DNA of 64,000 nt from Hellea sp. (GCA_028224375.1 JAOIVW010000004.1:62001-126000), one strand, 5' to 3'; positions 28,174 to 36,802 are shown, counted from the stretch's first letter. Notes: generated by a model not told the origin, from the letters alone. Numbers and translations are program-made.

Positions 28174-28213
28174 TTTAATCTCCAATGATGAGTAATTAAG
28201 TCTGAGAGGAAAG

Positions 28214-29353
28214 ATGGGCAAGACAATAAAAGTATTAGTTCACGGCACAGGCTTTGCCGGACAAGGCCATGCAGAAGCATTTCGATATGCAGGCGCCGAA
28301 GTTGTGGGCATTGTTGGGCGCACAGAAAGTGTTGTTCAAAGCGTATCCAAGGATATGAATATCCCATATGCTGGGACGGATTGGCAGAAAGCACTGAAAG
28401 ATTGCCAACCAGATATCGTCTCAATCGCCACGCCGGGCGGCGCGCATTACGGGCCCATCAAGCAAGCCATCGCTATGGGCTGTCATGTTTTTAGCGATAA
28501 GCCGCTGACGGCGGATGGCGATACCGCCAAAGAGTTGCACCAATTAGCTTTAGCGAAAAACGTCAAAACGGCTTTTGCCGCAAGCTTCAGATATATGCCT
28601 GAAGTCCTCCACGCCAAAAGACTCGTCGCGGACGGCGCGATTGGTGAACCTTTGGAAGTTGAATGTGTCTCTCACTTTAATTTAGAACGCGATATTCCCT
28701 TTGGCTGGTCGCACCGTAGAGAAGATGGCGGCGGACGGCTCAATAATAATTTTACCCATAAACTCTCCATCGTTACCTCAGTGATTGGCGAAAAAATACT
28801 CTCCGTGATGGGTGAAGTTCGCGATGATATGGGCAAGGCTCCCATTGTCAAAGGCGTGCATAATTTTAAAACGCGGCGCGATCATATTCCTGACGATTTA
28901 GATGACCCTTCTCTTGAATGGGGAGAGTCAAATGTCGAGTGGTCGTATAATGTGACGGCTAAGCTCGAAAGCCCCTTCGCAAGAAAACCTGTCTCGGTTT
29001 TATTTAAACATGGAGGTCTGCACCCCCGGTTTAACGAAGACTATATCGCCTTTTATGGCAGCACAGGCGCGATTTATATCAAAGGCCATTATGGCAGCGG
29101 GCCGTTATATTTATATGGCTCCGATAAGACATGGAATGAGGTAAAACTGCCCGACGACATCGCGGCCAATATCCCTGATGTCGAAGGCGATACAGAACGC
29201 AACTGGCGCTATCTCATCCGCGAATTTGTCAAAGATATTAAAGGCGAACCTTTCACGCCCTATCAAAGCTTCAAAGAGGGCAGCCATTATCAGCAGCTCA
29301 TCGACCTTATTCGCCGAAATGCTAATTGGACAGATGTTAGCCATTTGAATTAA
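28214..29353 (+). CDS. Gfo/Idh/MocA family oxidoreductase
   Basis: A 379-residue protein with an N-terminal Rossmann fold (VHGTGFAGQGHAEAFRYAG), the family signature lysine in SDKPLTADGDTAKELH, and the C-terminal alpha/beta domain (SHFNLERDIPFGWSHRRED). Such enzymes oxidise or reduce sugars and sugar derivatives with NAD(P). The ATG follows GAGAGGAAAG. The gene starts 40 bp from the divergent manD, and the symporter gene follows at 36 bp, making a catabolic cluster likely. The exact substrate cannot be read from sequence. Confidence 0.88.
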   Translation: MGKTIKVLVHGTGFAGQGHAEAFRYAGAEVVGIVGRTESVVQSVSKDMNIPYAGTDWQKALKDCQPDIVSIATPGGAHYGPIKQAIAMGCHVFSDKPLTADGDTAKELHQLALAKNVKTAFAASFRYMPEVLHAKRLVADGAIGEPLEVECVSHFNLERDIPFGWSHRREDGGGRLNNNFTHKLSIVTSVIGEKILSVMGEVRDDMGKAPIVKGVHNFKTRRDHIPDDLDDPSLEWGESNVEWSYNVTAKLESPFARKPVSVLFKHGGLHPRFNEDYIAFYGSTGAIYIKGHYGSGPLYLYGSDKTWNEVKLPDDIAANIPDVEGDTERNWRYLIREFVKDIKGEPFTPYQSFKEGSHYQQLIDLIRRNANWTDVSHLN

Positions 29354-29389
29354 CCCTGCGTCACCTGAACCGCTCTGAGACCTGAAACG

Positions 29390-31153
29390 ATGTCACAAAT
29401 AGAAATATCGAATATCGAATATTTGGTCATCATCGGCTATCTGGTTTTGATTGCCTGTGTCGGTATTGTTTTCAAAAAGTTTTCCTCCGACACGGACGAT
29501 TATTTCAAAAGCGGCACAAAAGGCACATGGTGGCTCGTCGGTGCCAGTGCCTTTATGAGCGCATTTAGTGCTTGGACATTTACGGGCGCGGCGGGTGTCG
29601 CTTTCGAGTCCGGCTTTTCTGTCATGATTATCTTTTTAGGGAATGCCTTTGGTTTTTTCCTGAACTTTTTGTTCTTGGGGCCTTGGTTGCGCCAGATGCG
29701 GGTGACCACATTCCCAGAAGCGATTTCCAAGCGCTTCGGAGAAAAAACCCGTATGTTCTACGCCCTCTATGAAGTGCCTATTCGGATATTATATTCGGCC
29801 ATGGCTCTCTATGGGTTGGGCATTTTTTGCTCCGCCGTCTTTGGCTATAATATCTACCAAGTCATTCTGGTTTGCGGCGTTGTTGTTCTTTTCTACTCCG
29901 CCACTGGGGGACGCTGGGCCGTCATGGCGACAGATTTTTTACAAGGTCTCATCTTAATACCGCTCACTCTCATCATCGCGTGGCTCTGTATTAGCGAGCT
30001 CGGCGGAATAAACAGCATGTTCGCGCAAATCGAAGCGAAGGGCCTGTCTGAAGAATTCAGTATGATAAATTCAGCAACTCTGTTTGGCGGGGCCTATACA
30101 TGGGGCTGGGCCAGCGCCATGGTCACCAAAGGGTTTTTAGTTTTTAATTCCATGTATGCGGGGCCGCGTTACTTCTCTGTCAAAGATGGGCGCGAAGCCC
30201 GCAAAGCTGCTATCTTAGCCTCAGTCTTGTTCCTGGTTGGCGGACTGGTCTGGTTCCTGCCGCCCATAACGGCGCGTCTCTTATTTTCCGAAGAAGTCAT
30301 GGCGCTTGGTATCAGCAAACCCGCAGAGGCCGCCTATGCCATTGCCAGCATCAATGTGCTGCCTATGGGATTAATTGGATTAATTGTTGTGGCCATTCTC
30401 ACGGCGACAATGAGTTCTATGGATACGGGTCTCAACACAAATGTGGCGATACTGATTAAGGATATTTATCCCAAGCTTCGAGATAAATTTAAGTGGAAAT
30501 CCAAATCAGAAACCGAGCTTTTACATTACGGACGCATTTATACCTGGGCTATGGGCGTCGTTATCATTCTCTTGGCGCTTTATTTGGCACAACAAAAAGG
30601 CAAAGGCATTTTCGAAATTATGCTGGATGTCGGCGCGCTATTAATGAGCCCTATCCAGATACCGCTCATGTGGGGGTTGTTTGTTAAAAGGACACCGTCA
30701 TGGGCCGCGCTTTCATCCATTGGTTGTGCTTTCATTGTATCGGTAATGGCGTTCCTAGAGGTGCCGCTCTCAACGTTCGGTTTTGCGGAAAGCGTGACTT
30801 GGACGTTTCAAGTCAAGTTTTTCGGTGTGTTAGCCGCAGGGTCTTTAGGGTTTTTGGTATCCATACCCTTTGCTCCCGCAAAAGGCTCCGAGCACCGTAA
30901 TATGGTTGATGCCTTCATTGAAAACATGAAAACGCCTATCGATTTCGAAACCGAAGTCGGCGAAAGTAATGATCTGGCACAATTAAAAACAATTGGCTGG
31001 TTTGGTGCCGCCATCGCTATTTTTATTGCCCTAATGCTCATCCTGCCTAACCCGATGGGCGGCAGAGTGGCGATAGCCGTTCTTGCGCTGATTATTGGTG
31101 GCGTTAGTGCATTGATGATAAAAGCGGGCTCTAAGGTCAGTTCCCCTAGCTAG
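29390..31153 (+). CDS. Sodium:solute symporter (SSS family)
   Basis: The 587-residue protein has about 13-14 membrane helices, the usual number for SSS transporters. Typical segments are WWLVGASAFMSAFSAWTFTG in helix 2, YFSVKDGREARKAA, and TATMSSMDTGLNTNVAIL, where the Ser/Thr region near SSMDT matches the sodium site of the LeuT fold. It probably imports a sugar or sugar acid for the adjacent oxidoreductase and ManD-type dehydratase. A hydrophilic loop near residues 490-525 precedes the last helices. The stop lies 2 bp from the convergent adenosyltransferase gene. Confidence 0.88.
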   Translation: MSQIEISNIEYLVIIGYLVLIACVGIVFKKFSSDTDDYFKSGTKGTWWLVGASAFMSAFSAWTFTGAAGVAFESGFSVMIIFLGNAFGFFLNFLFLGPWLRQMRVTTFPEAISKRFGEKTRMFYALYEVPIRILYSAMALYGLGIFCSAVFGYNIYQVILVCGVVVLFYSATGGRWAVMATDFLQGLILIPLTLIIAWLCISELGGINSMFAQIEAKGLSEEFSMINSATLFGGAYTWGWASAMVTKGFLVFNSMYAGPRYFSVKDGREARKAAILASVLFLVGGLVWFLPPITARLLFSEEVMALGISKPAEAAYAIASINVLPMGLIGLIVVAILTATMSSMDTGLNTNVAILIKDIYPKLRDKFKWKSKSETELLHYGRIYTWAMGVVIILLALYLAQQKGKGIFEIMLDVGALLMSPIQIPLMWGLFVKRTPSWAALSSIGCAFIVSVMAFLEVPLSTFGFAESVTWTFQVKFFGVLAAGSLGFLVSIPFAPAKGSEHRNMVDAFIENMKTPIDFETEVGESNDLAQLKTIGWFGAAIAIFIALMLILPNPMGGRVAIAVLALIIGGVSALMIKAGSKVSSPS

Positions 31154-31155
31154 TC

Positions 31156-31731
31156 TTACCTATTCGCGCCAGGGACCCACTTCACATCCGTCTCGCCTTG
31201 GTCATTGCACCAGCGGCCTGCGACGAAGAGGAAGTCTGAGAGGCGGTTGAGATACGTCAAGGCGGCTGGATTTATCGGCTGCTCAGCGGCGAGGGCGACA
31301 CAGACACGTTCGGCGCGGCGGCAGACCGTACGGGCTTGATGCAGATAGGCGGCGGGAGGAGTACCCCCTGGCAAAACAAAACTGGTCAAAGGTTCAAGGT
31401 CGGCGTTCAGTTCATCAAGTTCTTGCTCCAGCCGTGTTGATTGGGCCTCAACCATACGCAGCGCATATTCGCTATCCGTTTCGCCTTTAGCGGGCAGAGG
31501 CGTTGCGAGGTCAGCACCCAAATCAAAAAGATCATTTTGTATGCGCGAGAGCATGTCATCCAAGCGGCGATTTTCGAGGGTGACGCGGACAAGACCAATC
31601 ACGCTATTGGTTTCGTCAACATCACCATAAGCGCGCACGCGCACATTGTCTTTGGACAGGCGCGAGCCATCCACTAAACCCGTTGAGCCGTCATCGCCCG
31701 TGCGGGTATAGATTTTGTTGAGTTTTACCAT
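31156..31731 (-). CDS. PduO-type cob(I)alamin adenosyltransferase
   Basis: A 191-residue trimeric ATR. ATP-binding residues are in IYTRTGDDGSTGL near the N-terminus; RAYGDVDETNSVIG, LPGGTPPAAYLHQARTVCRR and YLNRLSDFLFVAGRW follow. It transfers the adenosyl group from ATP to cob(I)alamin, making coenzyme B12, needed for example by methylmalonyl-CoA mutase. It lies 6 bp downstream of the HIG1-like gene on the same strand. No other cobalamin gene is visible. Confidence 0.93.
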   Translation of the reverse strand: MVKLNKIYTRTGDDGSTGLVDGSRLSKDNVRVRAYGDVDETNSVIGLVRVTLENRRLDDMLSRIQNDLFDLGADLATPLPAKGETDSEYALRMVEAQSTRLEQELDELNADLEPLTSFVLPGGTPPAAYLHQARTVCRRAERVCVALAAEQPINPAALTYLNRLSDFLFVAGRWCNDQGETDVKWVPGANR

Positions 31732-31737
31732 TGGCGC

Positions 31738-31944
31738 TTAACCGCCGCGGCTTTTCGTCTGAAAGTAAACGGTCAAAAGTAAAAGCCCGACCGCAACGGC
31801 TTGGCCCATAACTCGGCGGCGCATCCAAATATTAGACGCCTGACGCGCCTCATCAGTTTTGCCGCCCATATTTTTTGCGCCCAAAACGAGCGTCAAAAGC
31901 ACAAAAGCAAATGCAGCGCCTGTTAAAATCCAGAGAATTATCAT
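31738..31944 (-). CDS. Twin transmembrane HIG1-like small protein
   Basis: This 68-residue protein has two helices (about residues 3-22 and 46-62) around the loop NIWMRRRVMGQAVAVG, which matches the HIG1 domain (R-xx-R-V-xx-Q). In mitochondria HIG1 proteins associate with respiratory supercomplexes; bacterial relatives often precede an adenosyltransferase gene in alphaproteobacteria. A respiratory role is inferred only from family. Confidence 0.85.
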   Translation of the reverse strand: MIILWILTGAAFAFVLLTLVLGAKNMGGKTDEARQASNIWMRRRVMGQAVAVGLLLLTVYFQTKSRGG

Positions 31945-32032
31945 GGTCTATATCCTTTAGCTCTAGCCCTCTTAAAACAGATAGGCCTCATTTTAAAGAT
32001 ATATACGGTTTGGCGGCGAAAATGATCTGCGG

Positions 32033-33070
32033 CTATTTTGCTTCGAAAATCTCCACGAGCGTCTTGCCGCCTTTATTTGCGCCGCGATACATGCCCGGCG
32101 TGTTGAAAGAGAATGTGTAATTGCCCTCTTCATCAATCGCGATAACGCCGCCATCCCCTTTCATCTCGGTCAGAGTTGTATGGATAACGTGATTGGCGGA
32201 TTCAGAAATCGTCTCGCCTAAATATTCGCGGCGGGAACAGATATCGCGGGCAACACCTGCGCGGATGAAAAACTCGCCTGTGCCTGTCGCGGAAACGGCG
32301 CAGTAGCGGTTATCGGCATAAGTACCTGCGCCAATGATAGGCGCGTCGCCGACCCGGCCAAATTCTTTCGCTGTCAAACCGCCTGTAGACGTGGCCGCCG
32401 CTAGGTCGCCGCAACCATCTTTGGCAACCGCGCCGACCGTGCCATATTTAGTTTCAGGCGTGTCGATGTAGCTCTGCTTTTTGATTTTATTGGCTTTCAC
32501 CTTTTTTCTCATCTGGTCATAGCGGCGCTTAGTGTAGAAATATCCGGGCTTCACGGTTTTAATTCTTTGCGCTTTAGCAAAATCCTCGGCGCCTTGACCT
32601 TGCAGCATAACGTGGCGCGATTTATCCATAACGGCCCGCGCAAGCACGATGGGGTTTTTAACCGTAGTCACACTGGAGACCGCGCCGGCATTACGGTCGC
32701 GGCCATCCATTATCGCTGCGTCCAGCTCATTCTTTCCGGCTGCGGAAAAGACCGCGCCTTTACCGGCGTTAAACTTCGGATCATTTTCCATCGCCATGAC
32801 GACATATTGCACGGCGTCCAGCGAACTATAGCCTTCTTCGAGCATCTGCCCGCCAAGGGTGAGGGCGTCGTTCAGAGATTTGCGATATTCGGCTTCGCGT
32901 TTATCGGTCATGTTTTCTTTTAGGATGACTCCAGCCCCGCCGTGAATGGCGAGTGTATAATCATCCCCGCTCGGACAGCTTGGCGAGGGAGGCTTAGCTG
33001 CCATAGCAGCAGGGGCTAAGGCGAGAGGCGTGAGGGCTGTAACAGCGGCCGTTAGAAAAAGTTTGCGCAT
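32033..33070 (-). CDS. Exported isoaspartyl peptidase/L-asparaginase (Ntn type)
   Basis: About 345 residues from the ATG at 33070, chosen because GGAGACC lies upstream and a signal peptide follows directly (KLFLTAAVTALTPLALAPA). Ntn-hydrolase features are AIHGGAGV near the start of the mature protein, the nucleophile Thr in KYGTVGAVAKDG, where autocleavage makes alpha and beta chains, and TGGLTAKEFGRVGDAPIIG. Such plant-type enzymes hydrolyse isoaspartyl dipeptides and asparagine. A periplasmic form is less usual and would serve in peptide or amino-acid scavenging. Confidence 0.9.
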   Translation of the reverse strand: MRKLFLTAAVTALTPLALAPAAMAAKPPSPSCPSGDDYTLAIHGGAGVILKENMTDKREAEYRKSLNDALTLGGQMLEEGYSSLDAVQYVVMAMENDPKFNAGKGAVFSAAGKNELDAAIMDGRDRNAGAVSSVTTVKNPIVLARAVMDKSRHVMLQGQGAEDFAKAQRIKTVKPGYFYTKRRYDQMRKKVKANKIKKQSYIDTPETKYGTVGAVAKDGCGDLAAATSTGGLTAKEFGRVGDAPIIGAGTYADNRYCAVSATGTGEFFIRAGVARDICSRREYLGETISESANHVIHTTLTEMKGDGGVIAIDEEGNYTFSFNTPGMYRGANKGGKTLVEIFEAK

Positions 33071-33287
33071 TTTGGTCTCCATTTTGCGTGAGGTGCGAAT
33101 TAAGGTCTCAAAAGTTGAACTCAGGCTGTTCATTACTCGGGCTGCTCATTTTTGACGCTTTTGTTCGGCTAACGCAATTGCCGCTGCATAACACATATTC
33201 CATCCACAACAAATGACTTCGCGTCTCTGGTTAATTTGGCTGTAGAAATTATTCTGATATCAAATAATATTTTAGACAGGACAGACC

Positions 33288-33557
33288 ATGCTCTCTGACT
33301 CAGACCGCGCCGATCAACTCGGCCAAGCCACACGTGAAAAACTCAAGCAATTCGTCGCCCGCATCGAACGGCTCGAAGCCGAAAAGACGGAACTCGCCGC
33401 CGACATCCGCGAAGTCTATGCCGAGGTGAAGACTTTTGGCCTGGATACAAAAATCATGCGCAAAGTCATTTCAGCCCGCAAAAAAGAAGCCGCCGAACGC
33501 GCCGAAGAAGAAGCGCTGCTGGATATGTATATGGAAGTCGTCGAAGACCAAGCCTAA
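33288..33557 (+). CDS. gapR: GapR nucleoid-associated protein (DUF2312)
   Basis: The 89-residue, highly charged helical protein matches the DUF2312/GapR family: REKLKQFVARIERLEAEK, EVYAEVKTFGLDTKIMRKVI and RKKEAAERAEEEALLDMY. GapR in Caulobacter binds overtwisted AT-rich DNA ahead of replication and transcription and is essential for normal chromosome dynamics. The ATG follows GGACAGGACAGACC. It stands alone, divergent from the asparaginase gene across a 150-bp gap containing AT-rich sequence. Confidence 0.93.
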   Translation: MLSDSDRADQLGQATREKLKQFVARIERLEAEKTELAADIREVYAEVKTFGLDTKIMRKVISARKKEAAERAEEEALLDMYMEVVEDQA

Positions 33558-33664
33558 AAGACGGTAGGCATCAGACTAAAACCTGATCCTGTTCGACCCG
33601 GATGAAGGGGTTAATTTTATTTTGCTCGATATTCCATTACGGTAAGCTGAGCCGTGTCAGTAAT

Positions 33665-33692
33665 GGGGCCCTGCTCCGAAGAGCAGGGCCCC
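33665..33692. other. Perfect 12-bp GC-rich hairpin with CGAA loop
   Basis: GGGGCCCTGCTC and GAGCAGGGCCCC form an uninterrupted 12-bp stem closed by a CGAA tetraloop. It lies in a 320-bp gene-free gap (33558-33877) between gapR and the Crp/Fnr gene. There is no T-run on either side, so it is not a standard intrinsic terminator. It might be a transcript-end stabiliser, a Rho-assisted stop or part of a small RNA. The remainder of the gap shows only the promoter-like site near 33814. Confidence 0.7.
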
Positions 33693-33813
33693 AGACACTC
33701 ATCATGGGGCGCATGGGAGAGTGCCTGACTGAGTTCCCCCGAACCCAGAACCATTTTCTGAAACCGATTTTAGCAGCTCTTATATCTGTAGAATTTCTCA
33801 ATATTATCGCCGC

Positions 33814-33842
33814 TTGACACCTCTTACATTTACTTATTAATT
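33814..33842 (+). promoter_or_regulatory. Candidate sigma-70-type promoter of the Crp/Fnr gene
   Basis: TTGACA at 33814-33819 is a perfect -35 hexamer. A TATTAA at about 15 bp or TTAATT at 17 bp spacing could be the -10. The GTG start of the regulator is about 36 bp further on. The -10 match is weak, so this is a moderate call. Confidence 0.4.
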
Positions 33843-33877
33843 CTGAATGCTAAATTCTTTGCAATTGGAGTAAAAAA

Positions 33878-34594
33878 GTGGATATTTTAGGTGCAAATTC
33901 ACCTGTTCTGATGGATTTATTGTCTGAGGAGCTGAAAGCAAAGCTGATCGCCATCGCGACTCTTGTGCGTTATTCCGACGGCCAGTTAATTCATAATCGT
34001 GGTGACATGAGTCCTTCACTGAAAATCGTAAAATCCGGGCAAATACAATCCGGGGTCATTGGGACCGATGGAGATTTTGGCCATTTCGCCGTAATCAATC
34101 CCGGAGTTTGTCTAGGTGACCCCATGCTTTTTGGGGGCTTACCTCGAATTCTTGATTGCTTTTCTATTGGAGATACGGAGCTTTATCTCATTTCGGCTAA
34201 AAAGTTTAACGCATTGTTTGACGATGAGCCCGAGCTGGCGCGGGCATTCTTGCGGATAGCTAATATTCGTTTGCATGGATTTATTGAATTTATTGATGAC
34301 TTGAGGCGCTTAACCTTACTGGCTCGTACAGCCAAATTACTCTTGTCCATGTCAAAGACAGGGGTCTCTTCAACCATATTCACTTTTTCGCAAACCGAGC
34401 TCGCCATGACACTAGGGGTATCCCGCGTCTCCTTGGGGACAACCCTGCAAAAACTTGCCAAATTAAAGCTGATAGAGATTGGATATCGACAAATCTCTGT
34501 GCCGAATATTGAAAAATTAGCCTCTTGGGTGGAGAAAAATTCTCAAGTCATGCCCATAATGTCTGACGTCCCAAGTCGTAATAAAACAAGATAA
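33878..34594 (+). CDS. Crp/Fnr family transcriptional regulator
   Basis: A 238-residue protein with a cyclic-nucleotide-binding-like beta-roll (about residues 20-130), a long dimer helix and a C-terminal winged helix: FSQTELAMTLGVSRVSLGTTLQKLAKLKLIE. It lacks the cysteine set of FNR, so it is not an iron-sulfur oxygen sensor, and the cAMP-binding RxS arginine motif is not obvious. The start is GTG with GGAG seven bases upstream. Target and ligand are unknown. Downstream the gene is followed by a long gene-poor stretch. Confidence 0.88.
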   Translation: MDILGANSPVLMDLLSEELKAKLIAIATLVRYSDGQLIHNRGDMSPSLKIVKSGQIQSGVIGTDGDFGHFAVINPGVCLGDPMLFGGLPRILDCFSIGDTELYLISAKKFNALFDDEPELARAFLRIANIRLHGFIEFIDDLRRLTLLARTAKLLLSMSKTGVSSTIFTFSQTELAMTLGVSRVSLGTTLQKLAKLKLIEIGYRQISVPNIEKLASWVEKNSQVMPIMSDVPSRNKTR

Positions 34595-35134
34595 TACCAA
34601 GAACATACAAAGCACGAGCGGCCGTTTTTGGCCGAACACTTGCAGTATTGACAAACATTACCGTTGTCTTTCTTTGAGCGATTGTAAGACACCCTGGCCA
34701 TGCCTCTCTATGAACCGAAACAGACATCAATCCTTGCTTAAAGCACCATTGTTTCTAACTTTGCCGCTACTTTAAAAAACTCAATCCTCGTCCATTTCAC
34801 CTCATGCTAATCTATCCCCGTTCCCTCTGAATGGACAGGCAATCGCGTAGGTTTGTTGTCAAAGGGACGGTGAGGCTGAGCATTGAGGGTTACGACCTCG
34901 ATTGTGCCGGGCCTCTGTGGAGACGAAGATAAGATGCCCGAGCGGCGTGGTCAGGTAGCGACAGCTATCGTACAGTCCATGACTCCGCGAATACAGGACC
35001 TCCACGGATAAAATCGCCGCCGTAGGGTTGATGCCTTGTAAAAATTTTAAAAAATACCTTTGGTGTCCATCAAGGCACCGACCCTGCGGGCCGTCCATTT
35101 TCTAGGAATTACCCCATTGTTTAGGTTTCCGTTT

Positions 35135-35155
35135 AAAAAAGCCGAGTCTCTCGAC
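35135..35155 (-). terminator. Intrinsic terminator of the TVP38-like gene
   Basis: On the minus strand GTCGAG pairs with CTCGGC (one G-T pair) around an AGA loop and is followed by TTTTTT. It lies about 130 bp beyond the TVP38 stop and just past repeat copy A. Confidence 0.65.
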
Positions 35156-35160
35156 AGCGT

Positions 35161-35221
35161 AGCTTTATTTAATATCCGCTTTTGGAGCTTTGTACTCCCA
35201 CCCTGTAAATTTTGGTTCGAC
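35161..35221. repeat. Imperfect direct repeat copy A
   Basis: This 61-bp segment aligns without gaps to 36123-36183 with 46 of 61 identical bases by my count; both start AGCT-ATTTAATAT and end GTTCGAC. Read on the minus strand, both give a similar short C-terminal protein tail ending in a stop: here VEPKFTGWEYKAPKADIK. Confidence 0.7.
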
Positions 35222-35285
35222 AGACGAAGCGCCGCTCGGCACATATACGGATGTGGTTGAGAATAAGGGGTCGTGGCGGTCATCA

Positions 35286-36020
35286 TTAATCCTCGTCTCG
35301 TAGCCCTTTTTCTTCGAGCTTAGCCTTAGCTTTGCGGCTAATGAGAATTGTGACGGCAAGAGTCGCGATTAAGCCAACGCCCAACATGACATATTTAGCT
35401 GTTGAGGTATCGTCGCCTGCTGCGGCACTCCCGCCAAGAGAGCCAATCCAAACATACAGCAATGTGCCTGGCATGATGCAGAAAAATGTTGCGATAAGAT
35501 GTGGCCAGAACTTCACTGGAGTCGTGCCGAGAATCCAATTTTGCAAGGAAAACGGCACAGCAGGAGATAGACGTAGTAAGCCTACGACCTTCCAGCCTTC
35601 ATCTTCAATCGCGTCATAGATGGCTTGAAATTTATCGTTCTTCTTAACGTATTTTTCGACGCGCTCGCGCACAAGATATCGGGCAGAGAGAAATGACATA
35701 GCCGCTCCCAGTGTTGCGCCTATCACCACAAGAGGAAATCCCCACATGCCGAAAGCCAGGCCGCCAGCCAAGGTCAGTATTGACCCCGGCACTAAGAAAA
35801 GCGTGGCAAATGCATATATTAAAACAAATAAGATCCAGCCGATTGGTCCGAAACCCTCAATCCAAGACTTAAAACCTTCTGCGTAATCCTGAACGGGCAG
35901 AAATTGATAAGCAACAATGACCGCAACAAAGATAAGTCCATAAATGGCATATTTTATCCAGTTTTTTGTTTTAGATTTTGACTCTTCTGATTGAGGCGAA
36001 GTTGCATTGCTATTTGACAT
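35286..36020 (-). CDS. TVP38/TMEM64 (VTT/DedA-type) membrane protein
   Basis: The 244-residue protein has an N-terminal charged segment, about five membrane helices and the VTT-domain core: VPGSILTLAGGLAFG, GATLGAAMSFLSARYLVRE and LLRLSPAVPFSLQNWILG with a conserved Arg/Pro. VTT proteins are implicated in lipid scrambling and membrane homeostasis. It stands alone on the minus strand and is bracketed by imperfect direct repeats about 960 bp apart, suggesting it entered the locus as a unit. Confidence 0.9.
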   Translation of the reverse strand: MSNSNATSPQSEESKSKTKNWIKYAIYGLIFVAVIVAYQFLPVQDYAEGFKSWIEGFGPIGWILFVLIYAFATLFLVPGSILTLAGGLAFGMWGFPLVVIGATLGAAMSFLSARYLVRERVEKYVKKNDKFQAIYDAIEDEGWKVVGLLRLSPAVPFSLQNWILGTTPVKFWPHLIATFFCIMPGTLLYVWIGSLGGSAAAGDDTSTAKYVMLGVGLIATLAVTILISRKAKAKLEEKGLRDED

Positions 36021-36122
36021 TGTTTGGGTGCTCTTTGTTAGGCGATATTAAAGGCTGTTCTTTGCGCATGATTTTATTAGGTATGTTTAGCCAACGCATT
36101 TGTTTGTTTAGCGTTCCGCTTT

Positions 36123-36183
36123 AGCTATATTTAATATTCGCTTTTGCAGTCTTCTGTACCATCCCTTCAAATTTATGTTCGAC
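36123..36183. repeat. Imperfect direct repeat copy B
   Basis: This is the partner of 35161-35221 in the same orientation, upstream of the TVP38 start. On the minus strand it encodes VEHKFEGMVQKTAKANIKYS and a stop, which keeps about 10 of 18 residues of copy A. It lies only about 30 bp from the start of the divergent hypothetical gene. Confidence 0.7.
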
Positions 36184-36211
36184 TTTTGTTCTATTTGTGA
36201 TATAAAACTTT

Positions 36212-36802
36212 ATGTCTGGTGAGTATGACAAACAGCAATGGCAGGCCGAGCAAAGCGCGCGCGATACTGCTATTGAGAAACAGCGCGAGAAAGAGCGTAA
36301 AACGCGTGAGCGTGCAGCCCGTAATGCGAGGCGTAAATTAGAGCGGTTGCATAGAACGCTGTCTGATAAGGGCGAGATTACGGATTTTGAAAATGAATTT
36401 GGCGAGAGCGTCGTAGAGCGGCTCGATAAGTTCGGCTCGGCCTTTCATGACCGCGAAAAGGGCCGCCCTGGTGATGCGCTAAGCTTTGCACAAAAGCGCG
36501 TCGTCGCGGCGATGAATAAAAAGGTCAAAGAGCTGAAGAAAAAGCCTACAGACAATAATGACCCGGATAAAGATTATGTCCGCACAGCAGATCGCTGTAA
36601 AAATACAGATAAAAAACACGGCTCTAGCTTTAAGTCCAAAAAGAAATCCAGCTTTACCCCCCGCGTGCGCAATATTGAAGATGATATGCCGCCTGAAACT
36701 CAAGAGCCTAAATCTCAAGATAAAAATTCCGAGACATTCATCCCCGAATATCAGCCTGCGCCCAAAAAGCCCTTTTTACGTCTTGTGAAAAATGAGCCAT
36801 AA
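36212..36802 (+). CDS. Charged hypothetical protein
   Basis: I do not recognise a family. The 196 residues are strongly charged, with a Lys/Arg/Glu-rich helical N-terminal half (about residues 12-115, coiled-coil-like, KQREKERKTRERAARNARR), a Lys/Ser-rich middle and a Pro-rich end closing in KPFLRLVKN. No signal peptide or membrane helix is present. The basic character could support nucleic-acid or ribosome binding, but nothing proves it. A hairpin terminator follows the stop. Confidence 0.65.
   Translation: MSGEYDKQQWQAEQSARDTAIEKQREKERKTRERAARNARRKLERLHRTLSDKGEITDFENEFGESVVERLDKFGSAFHDREKGRPGDALSFAQKRVVAAMNKKVKELKKKPTDNNDPDKDYVRTADRCKNTDKKHGSSFKSKKKSSFTPRVRNIEDDMPPETQEPKSQDKNSETFIPEYQPAPKKPFLRLVKNEP

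Larger units (their letters stand above)
34595..35285. other. Gene-poor 690-bp stretch
   Basis: No convincing gene is present. Short open frames here have no ribosome sites or family resemblance. The part from about 34830 to 35040 is GC-richer than its surroundings, with imperfect inverted sequence such as CGACAGCTATCG and the CACGG/CCGTG-like ends of larger arms, so an unannotated RNA or a decayed gene is possible. The right end holds the TVP38 terminator (35135-35155) and repeat copy A (35161-35221). On the minus strand, 35285 down to about 35167 reads as a start-less protein tail. Confidence 0.5.

Noticed and set aside
33602-33817. 71-codon plus-strand frame after gapR
   Set aside because: It runs across the perfect hairpin and has no recognisable protein features.
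34859-35098. 79-codon minus-strand frame in the gene-poor gap
   Set aside because: No ribosome site, no family resemblance and odd composition; kept as gap description only.
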